From Rhodospirillaceae bacterium (GTDB lineage: Bacteria; Pseudomonadota; Alphaproteobacteria; UBA11136), in assembly GCA_018663165.1 (NCBI GenBank), contig JABJES010000055.1, positions 1 to 16,943 on the forward strand: a stretch of DNA of 16,943 nt, given 5' to 3'. The notes beneath the pieces were generated by a model. That model searched no databases, was not told where the DNA came from, and was given only the letters and a program-made list of their open reading frames with translations. Position numbers and translations under genes: made by a program. Positions within the stretch are counted from its first letter, which is position 1; the number at the start of each line of letters is the position of its first letter. Shown here piece by piece: positions 6,731-14,444 of this stretch.

Positions 6731-7755
6731 CAGGTACATCAACACCCCCGCCCACAGCCACAGCCACAACTAAGGGCGAGCGCATTGCCAAACGGCTGGC
6801 CAGGGCGGGCTTGTGCTCGCGCCGCGAGGCCGAACGCTGGATCGAGGCGGGAAGAGTAACAATTGACGGAAAAATTCTGACAAGTCCGGCCGTCACCGTC
6901 GGAGCTGACGAGACGATCACCGTCGACGGCAAGCCGATCCCCGGTGTCGCGGAAACCCAATTGTGGCTCTACCACAAACCGACCGGTGTCATGACCACCA
7001 ACAGCGACCCGGAAGGCCGCCCCACCGTGTTTGAGCAATTGCCCAAGGATTTGCCCCGGGTGATCACCGTTGGGCGGCTCGATTTTAATTCAGAAGGGTT
7101 ATTGCTGCTGACCAATGACGGCGAGCTGGCGCGCCAACTTGAGATGCCATCGACCGGCTGGCGGCGGCGCTATCGGGTCCGTGCCTGGGGCCACCCCGAT
7201 CCAGCAAGACTTAAAGCCCTGGAGAAGGGCGTCACCGTCGAGGGGGTCCGTTACGGCCCCATCGAGGCAGAACTGGAGGCCCTGAAGGGCAAGAAAGCCG
7301 AGGCAGGCAAGGCGAGCGAGAATGTCTGGCTGTCGGTTACCCTCACTGAGGGCAAATACCGCGAAGTGCGCAAGGTTCTTGAGCATTTGGGCCTCGTCGT
7401 CAACCGCCTGATCCGGGTTGCCTATGGCCCCTTTCAGCTCGGCAAACTGTCGCGCGGCGAGGTCCGCCGGGTGACCGGCAAGATGCTGAAGGAACAATTG
7501 GGCAAGACCAAACAGGGCACCACCGGCGGCGCCAAGCCGGGCGGCTATAAACAGAGCCGGCCTAAACCCAGCAGCGCCAAGCCAGGCGGTGGCAAGCAGG
7601 GCTTGCCTCGGACGGGCACGCTCAAACTCAGCGGCGATAAACCGAGCGGCGATAAATCCGGGAAACCTAAATCTGCTGGGTCTAAAAAAAACTGGGCCAA
7701 ACCGGGCGGGCCTAAGAAGAACCGGGCCAAACCCCATGCGAATCGTCGCCGGTAA
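6727..7755 (+). CDS. rluB: RluB/RsuA-family 23S rRNA pseudouridine synthase
   Basis: This 342-residue enzyme isomerises a uridine in rRNA to pseudouridine, probably the RluB site of 23S rRNA. It has an N-terminal S4 RNA-binding domain (about 16-70, with RLARAGLCSRREAERWI) and a catalytic domain (about 78-250). The block YHKPTGVMTTNSDPEGRPTVF (from 82) is RluB-like, and the catalytic aspartate is Asp119 in VGRLDFNSEGLLLLT. EGKYREVRKVLEHLGL (208-223) completes the signature. After residue 260 comes a basic tail of about 80 residues, rich in Lys, Gly, Pro and Ser with repeated KPGG and SGDK units, probably disordered and RNA-binding. The last 20 bp overlap rsmD. Paralogues such as RsuA or RluE cannot be fully excluded. 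Confidence 0.88.
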   Translation: MTGTSTPPPTATATTKGERIAKRLARAGLCSRREAERWIEAGRVTIDGKILTSPAVTVGADETITVDGKPIPGVAETQLWLYHKPTGVMTTNSDPEGRPTVFEQLPKDLPRVITVGRLDFNSEGLLLLTNDGELARQLEMPSTGWRRRYRVRAWGHPDPARLKALEKGVTVEGVRYGPIEAELEALKGKKAEAGKASENVWLSVTLTEGKYREVRKVLEHLGLVVNRLIRVAYGPFQLGKLSRGEVRRVTGKMLKEQLGKTKQGTTGGAKPGGYKQSRPKPSSAKPGGGKQGLPRTGTLKLSGDKPSGDKSGKPKSAGSKKNWAKPGGPKKNRAKPHANRRR

Positions 7756-8323
7756 GCATCGCGGGCGCAAGCTCGCCGCCCCTGACGATTTTGATATCCG
7801 GCCGACATCAGACCGGGCGCGGGAAACTCTTTTCAACATGCTGGTCCATAGCGGCTATGGCGACGGCGGTGCCTCACCACTTCTCGGCGCGCGGGTGCTC
7901 GACGCCTGTTGCGGCACCGGGGCCTTAGGGCTTGAAGCCCTGTCGCGGGGGGCAAAAAAGGCTGTTTTTCTCGACCGCGACCGTCGCGCCCTGAAACTGG
8001 CCCGCAAAAACACCGGCGATCTTAACGAGGCGGATCATGCACAGTTCATCTCTGCTGACGCCACCATGCCGCCTTTAGGCGAAACCCCAAGCGATATTTT
8101 CTTTCTCGACCCGCCTTACGGCGAGGGATTGGCAGAACCCATTCTGGCCGCGCTTGCCAGATCCGGGTGGCTGAAAGAGGGGGCCGTCGGCGTCGTGGAA
8201 ACTGGCCGCACTGATGATTTCACTCCCCCTGCCGGATTTACGGTTTTGAAAACGCGGGATGAAGGGGCGGCAAAGATAACTTTTCTGCGCTATGACGCGA
8301 AAGCCCCGCCTGATTCACCATAA
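7736..8323 (+). CDS. rsmD: 16S rRNA (guanine-966-N2)-methyltransferase
   Basis: RsmD methylates N2 of G966 in 16S rRNA with S-adenosylmethionine. The 195-residue protein begins MRIVAGKHRGRKL, the typical RsmD start, followed by RPTSDRARETLFN (22-34). The SAM-binding motif I is LDACCGTGALGLEALS (55-70), and the catalytic motif IV is FLDPPYG (123-129). The frame is open further upstream, to a possible start at 7589, but that region encodes the other frame of the pseudouridine synthase tail, so ATG 7736 is chosen. It overlaps the upstream gene by 20 bp and so is probably coupled to it; both modify rRNA. Only 4 bp separate its TAA from the mutL stop on the other strand. Confidence 0.95.
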   Translation: MRIVAGKHRGRKLAAPDDFDIRPTSDRARETLFNMLVHSGYGDGGASPLLGARVLDACCGTGALGLEALSRGAKKAVFLDRDRRALKLARKNTGDLNEADHAQFISADATMPPLGETPSDIFFLDPPYGEGLAEPILAALARSGWLKEGAVGVVETGRTDDFTPPAGFTVLKTRDEGAAKITFLRYDAKAPPDSP

Positions 8324-8327
8324 GCCC

Positions 8328-10151
8328 TCAGCGACGCCCGAACAGTTTCTCAATATCGGCCAGTTTGAGTTCGACATAGGTCGGCCGTCCGTGATTGCAC
8401 TGGCCGGAATGGGGGGTGGCTTCCATCTGGCGCAGAAGCGCGTTCATTTCCTCGCGGGTCAACCGCCGACCCGCCCGCACCGAGCCGTGACAGGCCATGG
8501 TTCCGCACACCTCTTCCAGCCGTTCTTTCAGCCCCAGAGCTTCGCCAATCTCGGCAATTTCATCGGCCAGATCACGAACCAGCCCGCCAATGTCGGTTTC
8601 CCCGAGAAGTGCTGGAACCTCGCGCACGGCGACCGAACCGGGGCCGAAAGAATCGATCACCAATCCCAGTTCGGCCAAATCATCTGCCTGGGCGAGAAGT
8701 CGCCCACAGGCCGCCTCGTCCATCTCGATCACCTCGGGGATCAATAACACCTGACGTTTCACACCCTCACCGGCAAGCGCTTCTTTCATCCGTTCATAGA
8801 CCAGACGCTCATGAGCGGCGTGCTGATCGACGATAACGATCCCGTCCTCAGTCTGGGCGACGATATAGGTTTCATGGAGCTGGCCCCGGGCGGCGCCCAG
8901 GGGTGCTGCAAGAACCTCTTCATCGGCATCATAAATCGGCACCGCCGCCATAGGCGGCGCATCAAGGCCCGGCAGAGGCATGCCCCCGGACCCAAAGGCA
9001 CCGGAAAGAGGGGCCTGAAAGCGCAGCACTTCCTCGGAAAGTCCACGAGATCCACCCCCGCCGCCACCGCGCGAATAGGGCAAGGCGGGACCGCCGGAAG
9101 CCGGGTGCATGGCACCGAGCGCCGCATCGGAAACGGTGGTCGCGGCGCGATGGCCGGCCCCGGCCAGACCGTGACGAATCGCTCCGACGATCAACCCACG
9201 GACCAGACCGGCATCACGAAAACGGACCTCGGTCTTGGCAGGATGCACATTGACATCGACCTCGCGGGGCGGGGCGGCAAGAAAGAGGGCGATGAGAGGG
9301 TGGCGGTCGCGAGCGAGAAAATCCTGATAGGCACCGCGCACCGCACCGAGCAGCAGACGGTCGCGCACCGGGCGTCCGTTGACGAATAAAAACTGCATTT
9401 GGGCGTTGCCGCGATTAAGGGTCGGCAGACCGACATAACCACTAAGCACATAGCCCTCGCGCTCGGCCTCAATAGCCACCGCATTGTCGGCAAATTCCCG
9501 CCCCATCACCTGAGCAAGGCGGGCGAGGCGCGCATCAAGCAGCTCACCTTGGGTAGAATCATAGCGCAGGGGAGACCGGCTGTCGGCGGTAAGCGTAAAG
9601 GAAATGCCGGGATGGGCCATGGCCAGCCGGTTGACCACATCAACCGCGTGGTTGATCTCGGTGCGGGCTGTCTTGAGAAATTTAAGCCGCGCCGGAGTAG
9701 CAAAAAAAAGATCCTTCAGCTCAATCCGTGTGCCCTTGTTCAAGGCCGCCGGAATTGCCGCACCCTTATGCCCGCCCTCAACGACAATCTGCCACGCTTC
9801 GTCCGCGCCTTGGGCGCGACTGGTAATACTGAGTCGCCCGACGGCCCCCATGGAAGGAAGGGCCTCGCCGCGAAAACCCAGAGTGGAGATATTGAAAAGA
9901 TCGCTATCAGGCAGCTTTGAGGTGGCATGACGCACCACCGCCAAGGCCATCTCGTCGGGCTCCATGCCGCATCCGTCATCGGCCACAGCGATCAGGTCGC
10001 GACCGCCATCGCGCAGGGTAATGTCGATCTGCGTTGCCCCGGCATCAATGCTGTTTTCCACCAGCTCCTTCAATGCCGCGGCCGGGCGTTCAACCACTTC
10101 ACCGGCAGCTATTTGATTAATCAGGGTTTCTGGAAGCACACGGATGGTCAT
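8328..10151 (-). CDS. mutL: DNA mismatch repair protein MutL, endonuclease type
   Basis: MutL links mismatch recognition by MutS to strand incision. The 607-residue protein has the N-terminal GHKL ATPase: LINQIAAGEVVERP, ELVENSIDAGA, ADDGCGM and STLGFRGEAL, all within the first 100 residues. A transducer domain follows (FVNGRPVRDR, DVNVHPAKTEVRF), then a Gly-rich linker (about 335-415) and a C-terminal dimerisation domain. That domain keeps the nuclease motif DQHAAHERLVYE (442-453, matching DQHAx2Ex4E), ACHGSVRAG and CNHGRP, and the protein ends FGRR. It should therefore nick DNA itself, as in bacteria without MutH. A GTG at 10157 is an alternative start, but ATG 10151 (MTIRVLP) matches the family. 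It follows pgi after 26 bp, so the two are probably co-transcribed. Confidence 0.97.
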   Translation of the reverse strand: MTIRVLPETLINQIAAGEVVERPAAALKELVENSIDAGATQIDITLRDGGRDLIAVADDGCGMEPDEMALAVVRHATSKLPDSDLFNISTLGFRGEALPSMGAVGRLSITSRAQGADEAWQIVVEGGHKGAAIPAALNKGTRIELKDLFFATPARLKFLKTARTEINHAVDVVNRLAMAHPGISFTLTADSRSPLRYDSTQGELLDARLARLAQVMGREFADNAVAIEAEREGYVLSGYVGLPTLNRGNAQMQFLFVNGRPVRDRLLLGAVRGAYQDFLARDRHPLIALFLAAPPREVDVNVHPAKTEVRFRDAGLVRGLIVGAIRHGLAGAGHRAATTVSDAALGAMHPASGGPALPYSRGGGGGGSRGLSEEVLRFQAPLSGAFGSGGMPLPGLDAPPMAAVPIYDADEEVLAAPLGAARGQLHETYIVAQTEDGIVIVDQHAAHERLVYERMKEALAGEGVKRQVLLIPEVIEMDEAACGRLLAQADDLAELGLVIDSFGPGSVAVREVPALLGETDIGGLVRDLADEIAEIGEALGLKERLEEVCGTMACHGSVRAGRRLTREEMNALLRQMEATPHSGQCNHGRPTYVELKLADIEKLFGRR

Positions 10152-10177
10152 AAGCACGAGTTTCCGTTCACCTTTGG

Positions 10178-11476
10178 CTATCCCTCTCCGGCGAGGAGCT
10201 TGCGGGCCAGACGCTTGCCTTCCTCGACCGCCGGTTGGTCGAAGGCATCAACGCCGAGCAAATGGGCCATCAAAACGGTTTCCAGCATGAAATGCATGAA
10301 TAGTGCCCCGAGGCTGTATTCGTTCAAGGTCCCGATTTCAATTCGCCGCACCGGGCAGCCCTTTGCCGCCAGGGTTTCCGTCGTCGCTTTTTGGCTCGCG
10401 GCAAGCAGATCGCCCATACGTTTTTCAGCCAGCCAGTCGATCCCGGCCTTATGGGCAAGCGCATCCGAAACGGCCTCTCCACGATCTGCCATATCGGCGG
10501 TGATCAGGGTGAACATCTTGTCTTGGGGACCATCGAGAAAAAGCTGAAGCTGGCTGTGTTGATCGACCGTGCCCAGCGCTCTCACCGGACTCGTCCCTTT
10601 GCCATCCTTGCCGAGACTTTCGGCCCACAACTGCTGGAACCACTGGGAGAAGGGAACCAGTTGATCGAGATAGGGCATCATTACCGTAATGGCGAGGCCG
10701 CGTTCCCGATGCAGCGCATAAGACAGGGCGGCGCCAATTGCCGGCGGACAATCTGCGGGGTCCCTTCCCTCGATGATTGGAAGAAGAGCGTCTGCCGCCC
10801 CTTGCCTCAAAGCTACCGGGTCGAGACCGGCAATCATGCCAGGCAGAATTCCGACCGAAGAGAGAACCGAAAACCGCCCGCCAAGCCCAGGATCGTGATC
10901 GAGAACGGGAATACCAAAAACTGTCCCCGCATTGCGCAGAGGATTATCACCAGGCCCGGCGATTAAAGTGAAATGCCCGGCGGCCGCCTCCCCCAGGGCC
11001 GAGGCCATCCATTGGTAACAGGTCAGGAACTGGATCAGGGTTTCAGCCGTCCCCCCCGATTTGGAAATAACGAGAAAACCGGTTTTGAGCGGATCAAAAT
11101 GATTGAAAAGGGCGGCATATCCGTCGGGATCGATATTGTCCATAAAGGACAGGAAAGGCCCGTCTTTGCCTGAGCCAAAGCGATTTTCAGCCAAGGCGCA
11201 AAAGGCCCGCCCGCCGAGACTGGCCCCACCGGTGCCGAGAACGACAATTTGTTCAAAAGCGCCCCGATAGCGCTCGGCAATTTCGAAAAGAGCGGCAAGG
11301 TCATCACGCAGGGCGGGAAGGGTGAGAAACGACAGGCTTCCGTCTGAAATACCGGCGCGCAGCATCTCAAGACCGGGAGCGGTTTCCCGCAGGGCCGCTT
11401 CGAACCTCTCGCGACTCAATCCATCGCCGTCGAGGGCTTGAGTAAAACAGGGATCTGTTATTTGCTGATAGGGCAT
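10178..11476 (-). CDS. pgi: Glucose-6-phosphate isomerase (short alphaproteobacterial form)
   Basis: Pgi interconverts glucose-6-phosphate and fructose-6-phosphate in glycolysis and gluconeogenesis. The protein has 432 residues, shorter than the roughly 550 of the enterobacterial enzyme. It keeps the sugar-phosphate (SIS) segments VLGTGGASLGGRAF (79-92) and ISKSGGTAETL (137-147), PGI signature 1 as GGRFSVLSSVGILPG (199-213), the catalytic Glu286 in WAESLGK, and His307 in VDQHSQLQ. Signature 2 is altered: it reads FDQPAVEEGK (412-421), with Ala where Gly is usual before Val-Glu, but the final Lys421 is kept. A promoter candidate lies upstream and mutL follows directly. No Shine-Dalgarno stands out. 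Function is likely but a related sugar-phosphate isomerase role is not fully excluded. Confidence 0.92.
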   Translation of the reverse strand: MPYQQITDPCFTQALDGDGLSRERFEAALRETAPGLEMLRAGISDGSLSFLTLPALRDDLAALFEIAERYRGAFEQIVVLGTGGASLGGRAFCALAENRFGSGKDGPFLSFMDNIDPDGYAALFNHFDPLKTGFLVISKSGGTAETLIQFLTCYQWMASALGEAAAGHFTLIAGPGDNPLRNAGTVFGIPVLDHDPGLGGRFSVLSSVGILPGMIAGLDPVALRQGAADALLPIIEGRDPADCPPAIGAALSYALHRERGLAITVMMPYLDQLVPFSQWFQQLWAESLGKDGKGTSPVRALGTVDQHSQLQLFLDGPQDKMFTLITADMADRGEAVSDALAHKAGIDWLAEKRMGDLLAASQKATTETLAAKGCPVRRIEIGTLNEYSLGALFMHFMLETVLMAHLLGVDAFDQPAVEEGKRLARKLLAGEG

Positions 11477-11512
11477 GAAATCGCGTCAGAAAGCCGTCGG
11501 TAAACTTGCGCG

Positions 11513-11541
11513 ACACTAGCAGGAAGCGCGGCGGCTGTCAG
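11513..11541 (-). promoter_or_regulatory. Putative promoter of pgi-mutL
   Basis: Minus strand: CTGACA (11536-11541, five of six to TTGACA), 17-bp spacer, TAGTGT (11513-11518, keeps the key TA...T). It lies in the 112-bp gap between the M16 stop and pgi and would give a leader of about 30 bases. It suggests that pgi-mutL can be transcribed independently of the envelope genes upstream. Confidence 0.45.
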
Positions 11542-11588
11542 GCGGAACCGTCACCCCACAAGCATCTTTGAGGAACAAAGGGTGGTTT

Positions 11589-12962
11589 TTAGCCCTGACC
11601 GGCGAAACGGGACGGTGGTGGGCGTGTTTGCTCAATCCCTTCAGGGCGTCCAACAATGACAAAAAGAAGGTCGTCCGCGTCAAACAGATGACGGGCAACG
11701 CGCTTTACGTCCTCTTGAGTGACCGCATTAATGATTCCATCGCGACGATCAAGATAATCGATGCCGAGGTCAAAATACTGGATCGTCACCAGCATCCGGG
11801 CAATCCGGCCGGTGCTGGTTAATTGCAAGGGAAAGGAGCCGGTGACATAGGTCTTGGCGTTTTTGAGCTCTTCGTCGCTGATCCCCTCTTCGACCAGACG
11901 CCGCCATTCCTGGCGGATAATGTCGATGGTTTCAGCCACCCGGCTGTTTTCAGTTCCCACACCCCCGGAAATCAACGCCCCATGAGCCTGAGGCTGGAGA
12001 TAGGAATAGATGGAATAGGCGAGTCCTCTTTTCTCGCGGACCTCTTCGGTCAGGCGGGAATTAAAACCGCCACCGCCAAGCACATAGTTGAGAAGCCGCG
12101 CGGCGAAGAAATCAGGATGATTACGCTTGATACCGTTCTCGCCAAAACGGACCGTGCTTTGTGGGTTGTCTTTTTCGATAATAATAACGCCACCGGCAGA
12201 AGCCTCGGCTTCAGCTACCTCAAAAGAGGCGGCGTTTGAGGGCAATTCACCAAAAGTCGCATCAAGAAGAGGGGCAAGCTCGGCCGCCGTGATATCCCCG
12301 GCAACACCGATAACAAGAACGTCACGGCCAAAACGCCGGGCAATGAAGTCTTTCATATCCGCCGCCGTAACCGCCGCTACTCCCTCGGGTTCTCCGCCCG
12401 ACGTGCGGCCATAGGGGTGATCTGGAAAGGCGGCCTCAAACCACGCCCGGTTGGCGATATCCCCCGGGTCTTCATCGCGGAAGGCAAAGCCGGTCATGAA
12501 CTGGCCGCGAATACGCTCAATCGGCTCGGAATCAAAACGGGGCTCGTTTAAAGCCAGAGCGAGAAGGGAAAAGGCTTCCTTGGTATTTTCACGCAACGTT
12601 TTCAATTGACCGGAAAAAGCATCCAGATCGACCTCAAAGTTGAGGCTAATCGAGAGATCGGCAAGACGCTTCTGAAAAGCCTTGGAATCAAGGTCGCCCG
12701 CCCCTTCATCGATAAGACTGGAAACCATGGCCGCCAGGCCCGGTTTATCGGCTGGGTCAAGGGCGCTGCCACCGAGGAAACTAAGGGAAAGAGAAACCAC
12801 TGGAATCGAATGATCCTCGACCAGCCAGGCCTCAATGCCGCCGGGGCTGACGACACGCTCTATGGTCGTCGCCTGAACAGGGCCGGAAAAGAGGGAAATG
12901 CCGAGCGCCACACAAAAACCCGTGGCGACATTCCGCAAGGACCGACAGACGAATTTGCTCAT
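11589..12962 (-). CDS. M16-family protein lacking the zinc motif (partner subunit)
   Basis: This 457-residue protein has the fold of M16 (pitrilysin/processing-peptidase) proteins, with two M16 halves and an N-terminal signal peptide (hydrophobic about 13-28, possible cleavage after VQA near 31). Where active members have HxxEH it reads AMVSS (78-82), aligned by KPGLA before and L-x3-G after, so all three catalytic/ligand residues are lost. It does keep the substrate-binding pair Arg312 and Tyr316 in EKRGLAYSIYSYL, followed by a typical C-terminal half. It starts inside the stop of the HxxEH-bearing M16 gene (4-bp overlap), so equal co-translation is likely. By analogy with the Sphingomonas M16B heterodimer and mitochondrial processing peptidase, I infer that it is the non-catalytic subunit. 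The natural substrate is unknown. Confidence 0.88.
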   Translation of the reverse strand: MSKFVCRSLRNVATGFCVALGISLFSGPVQATTIERVVSPGGIEAWLVEDHSIPVVSLSLSFLGGSALDPADKPGLAAMVSSLIDEGAGDLDSKAFQKRLADLSISLNFEVDLDAFSGQLKTLRENTKEAFSLLALALNEPRFDSEPIERIRGQFMTGFAFRDEDPGDIANRAWFEAAFPDHPYGRTSGGEPEGVAAVTAADMKDFIARRFGRDVLVIGVAGDITAAELAPLLDATFGELPSNAASFEVAEAEASAGGVIIIEKDNPQSTVRFGENGIKRNHPDFFAARLLNYVLGGGGFNSRLTEEVREKRGLAYSIYSYLQPQAHGALISGGVGTENSRVAETIDIIRQEWRRLVEEGISDEELKNAKTYVTGSFPLQLTSTGRIARMLVTIQYFDLGIDYLDRRDGIINAVTQEDVKRVARHLFDADDLLFVIVGRPEGIEQTRPPPSRFAGQG

Positions 12963-14371
12963 GAGCCGGACTCCACTGGTGCCGCGGCTTTTCCATCTTT
13001 CCCGCCCTCATCTGCTGCCGGAGAAGGCGGCAGAAGGATTCCGGTCACATAGGCACCATTGCCGAGAACCTTGCGGGCAGCGCTCGCAACATCTTGGGGC
13101 GTTACGGAATCGATACGCGCTGGCCAGGATTCGACATCATCGACACTTTGTCCGGTGGTCAACGCCATGCCGAGCACACGGCCAGGGTTGAACAAGCTGT
13201 CGCGGGCGTAAACCGCCGCCGCCTTGAGACGGCGCTTGGACAGGTCGACCTCTTCCGCCTCAACTCCGTCATTGACGATTTGGCGCAAGGCCGCCGTGAC
13301 CGCCGCCTCTACCTCATTGACCGAAACCCCCTGGCGCGGCACCCCATACACCGTGAATTGTCCGCTATCGAGACTGTCCGGGTCGTAATAAGTGCCGACA
13401 GACGAGGCCAGAGGATTTTCAACGACAAGGGAACGATAAAGACGGCTTGAGGAATTTCCCCCGAGCAGTTCCGAGAGCACCTGAAGCGCATAAGCTTCCC
13501 TGTCCTCGCCGGTGTTGTAACTGGGGGCGAGATAGCTGCGGCTCCAGGTTGCCTGACGCACCCGTTCATTTTTATATTCGACGTTACGTTTGAGAATCGG
13601 CAAGGGTTCCTGGGGGCGCACTCTGGGCGGCACGTCCCGGGGCGAAATAGCGCCATAGTATTTTTCAGCCAAGGGGCGGAGCTCTTTCGCCGTGATATCG
13701 CCAGAGACGATCAGAATGGCGTTGTTGGGGGCATAATGCTGTTTATAGAATTCCAACGCATCTTCGGTCGTCAGGCTGTGCATTTCATGGGCCCAGCCGA
13801 TGATCGGCGTGCCATAGGGATGATTGGTAAAAAGCGCCGCCTGCATGCCCTCGCTGAGAAGAGCCGAGGGATCATTGTCGGTGCGGCTGCGCCGTTCTTC
13901 GAGAATCACGTCCCGTTCCGGCAGAACCTCTGCATCGGTAAGGCGCAGACCGGTCATACGGTCGGCCTCCATCTCCATAACCTGTTCAAGCCTGTCCCGG
14001 GCAATGCTCTGGAAATAGGCGGTGTAATCCTGACTGGTAAAGGCGTTGTCGCGACCACCGTTGCGTGCCACGATCTTCGAGAATTCACCAGGGGGCACTG
14101 CCTCGGTGCCCTTGAACATAAGATGTTCGAGAAAATGGGCGATGCCGGACTTGCCCGGAGGCTCGTCAGCGGCACCAACTTTGTACCAGACCATATGAGT
14201 AACGACAGGGGCGCGATGATTGGGAATCACCACCACCTGCATGCCGTTTTCCAGCTCGAAGGTCTCAGGGTTGAAAACCGCCGCCTGGCTGCCTGATAGC
14301 GGCAGAGAAACGCCGATCAGCGTCAGGAAAGCGAGAAGAAGAGTTTGGGGCATGGGGAATGTTCTGTGCAT
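12959..14371 (-). CDS. M16-family zinc metallopeptidase (catalytic subunit)
   Basis: This 470-residue exported peptidase has a signal peptide (hydrophobic 10-24, likely cleavage near SQA, residue 30). The inverted zinc motif is HFLEH (79-83), with the downstream ligand glutamate in ERDVILEERR (about 158-159). NGGRDNAFTSQDYTAYF (104-120) and AHEMHSLT are further family marks. The C-terminal half lacks the Arg/Tyr pair: the equivalent stretch reads NPLASSVGTYY. It should therefore need the next gene's product to bind substrate. The last residues (SPAADEGGKDGKAAAPVESGS) look disordered. The first ATG (14371) has GGGA two to three bases before it; ATG 14353 is an alternative that keeps the signal peptide. 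It follows the BamF-like gene after 73 bp. Confidence 0.92.
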   Translation of the reverse strand: MHRTFPMPQTLLLAFLTLIGVSLPLSGSQAAVFNPETFELENGMQVVVIPNHRAPVVTHMVWYKVGAADEPPGKSGIAHFLEHLMFKGTEAVPPGEFSKIVARNGGRDNAFTSQDYTAYFQSIARDRLEQVMEMEADRMTGLRLTDAEVLPERDVILEERRSRTDNDPSALLSEGMQAALFTNHPYGTPIIGWAHEMHSLTTEDALEFYKQHYAPNNAILIVSGDITAKELRPLAEKYYGAISPRDVPPRVRPQEPLPILKRNVEYKNERVRQATWSRSYLAPSYNTGEDREAYALQVLSELLGGNSSSRLYRSLVVENPLASSVGTYYDPDSLDSGQFTVYGVPRQGVSVNEVEAAVTAALRQIVNDGVEAEEVDLSKRRLKAAAVYARDSLFNPGRVLGMALTTGQSVDDVESWPARIDSVTPQDVASAARKVLGNGAYVTGILLPPSPAADEGGKDGKAAAPVESGS

Positions 14372-14425
14372 GATCCCTGTTGTTTAAGCTCCCATTTGGG
14401 CAAAAACAAGGCGGCGATCAATAGA

Positions 14426-14442
14426 GGCGCAACCAGCGCGCC
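14426..14442 (-). other. Small hairpin downstream of the lipoprotein gene
   Basis: Just after the TAG of the BamF-like gene the minus strand can form GGCGC-(7)-GCGCC. A run TTGTTTTT comes only about 15 bases later, so this is at most a weak attenuator before the M16 pair, not a clear terminator. Confidence 0.2.
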
Positions 14443-14444
14443 AC

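Noticed and set aside
7589..7735. Longer rsmD starting at 7589
   Set aside because: The extension is a frame-shifted reading of the Lys/Gly-rich tail of the upstream gene; MRIVAGKHRG at 7736 is the typical RsmD start.
11540..11588. Possible terminator after the non-catalytic M16 gene
   Set aside because: Only a 5-bp stem (CTTTG/CAAAG) with imperfect outer pairing is seen and no T-run follows it.
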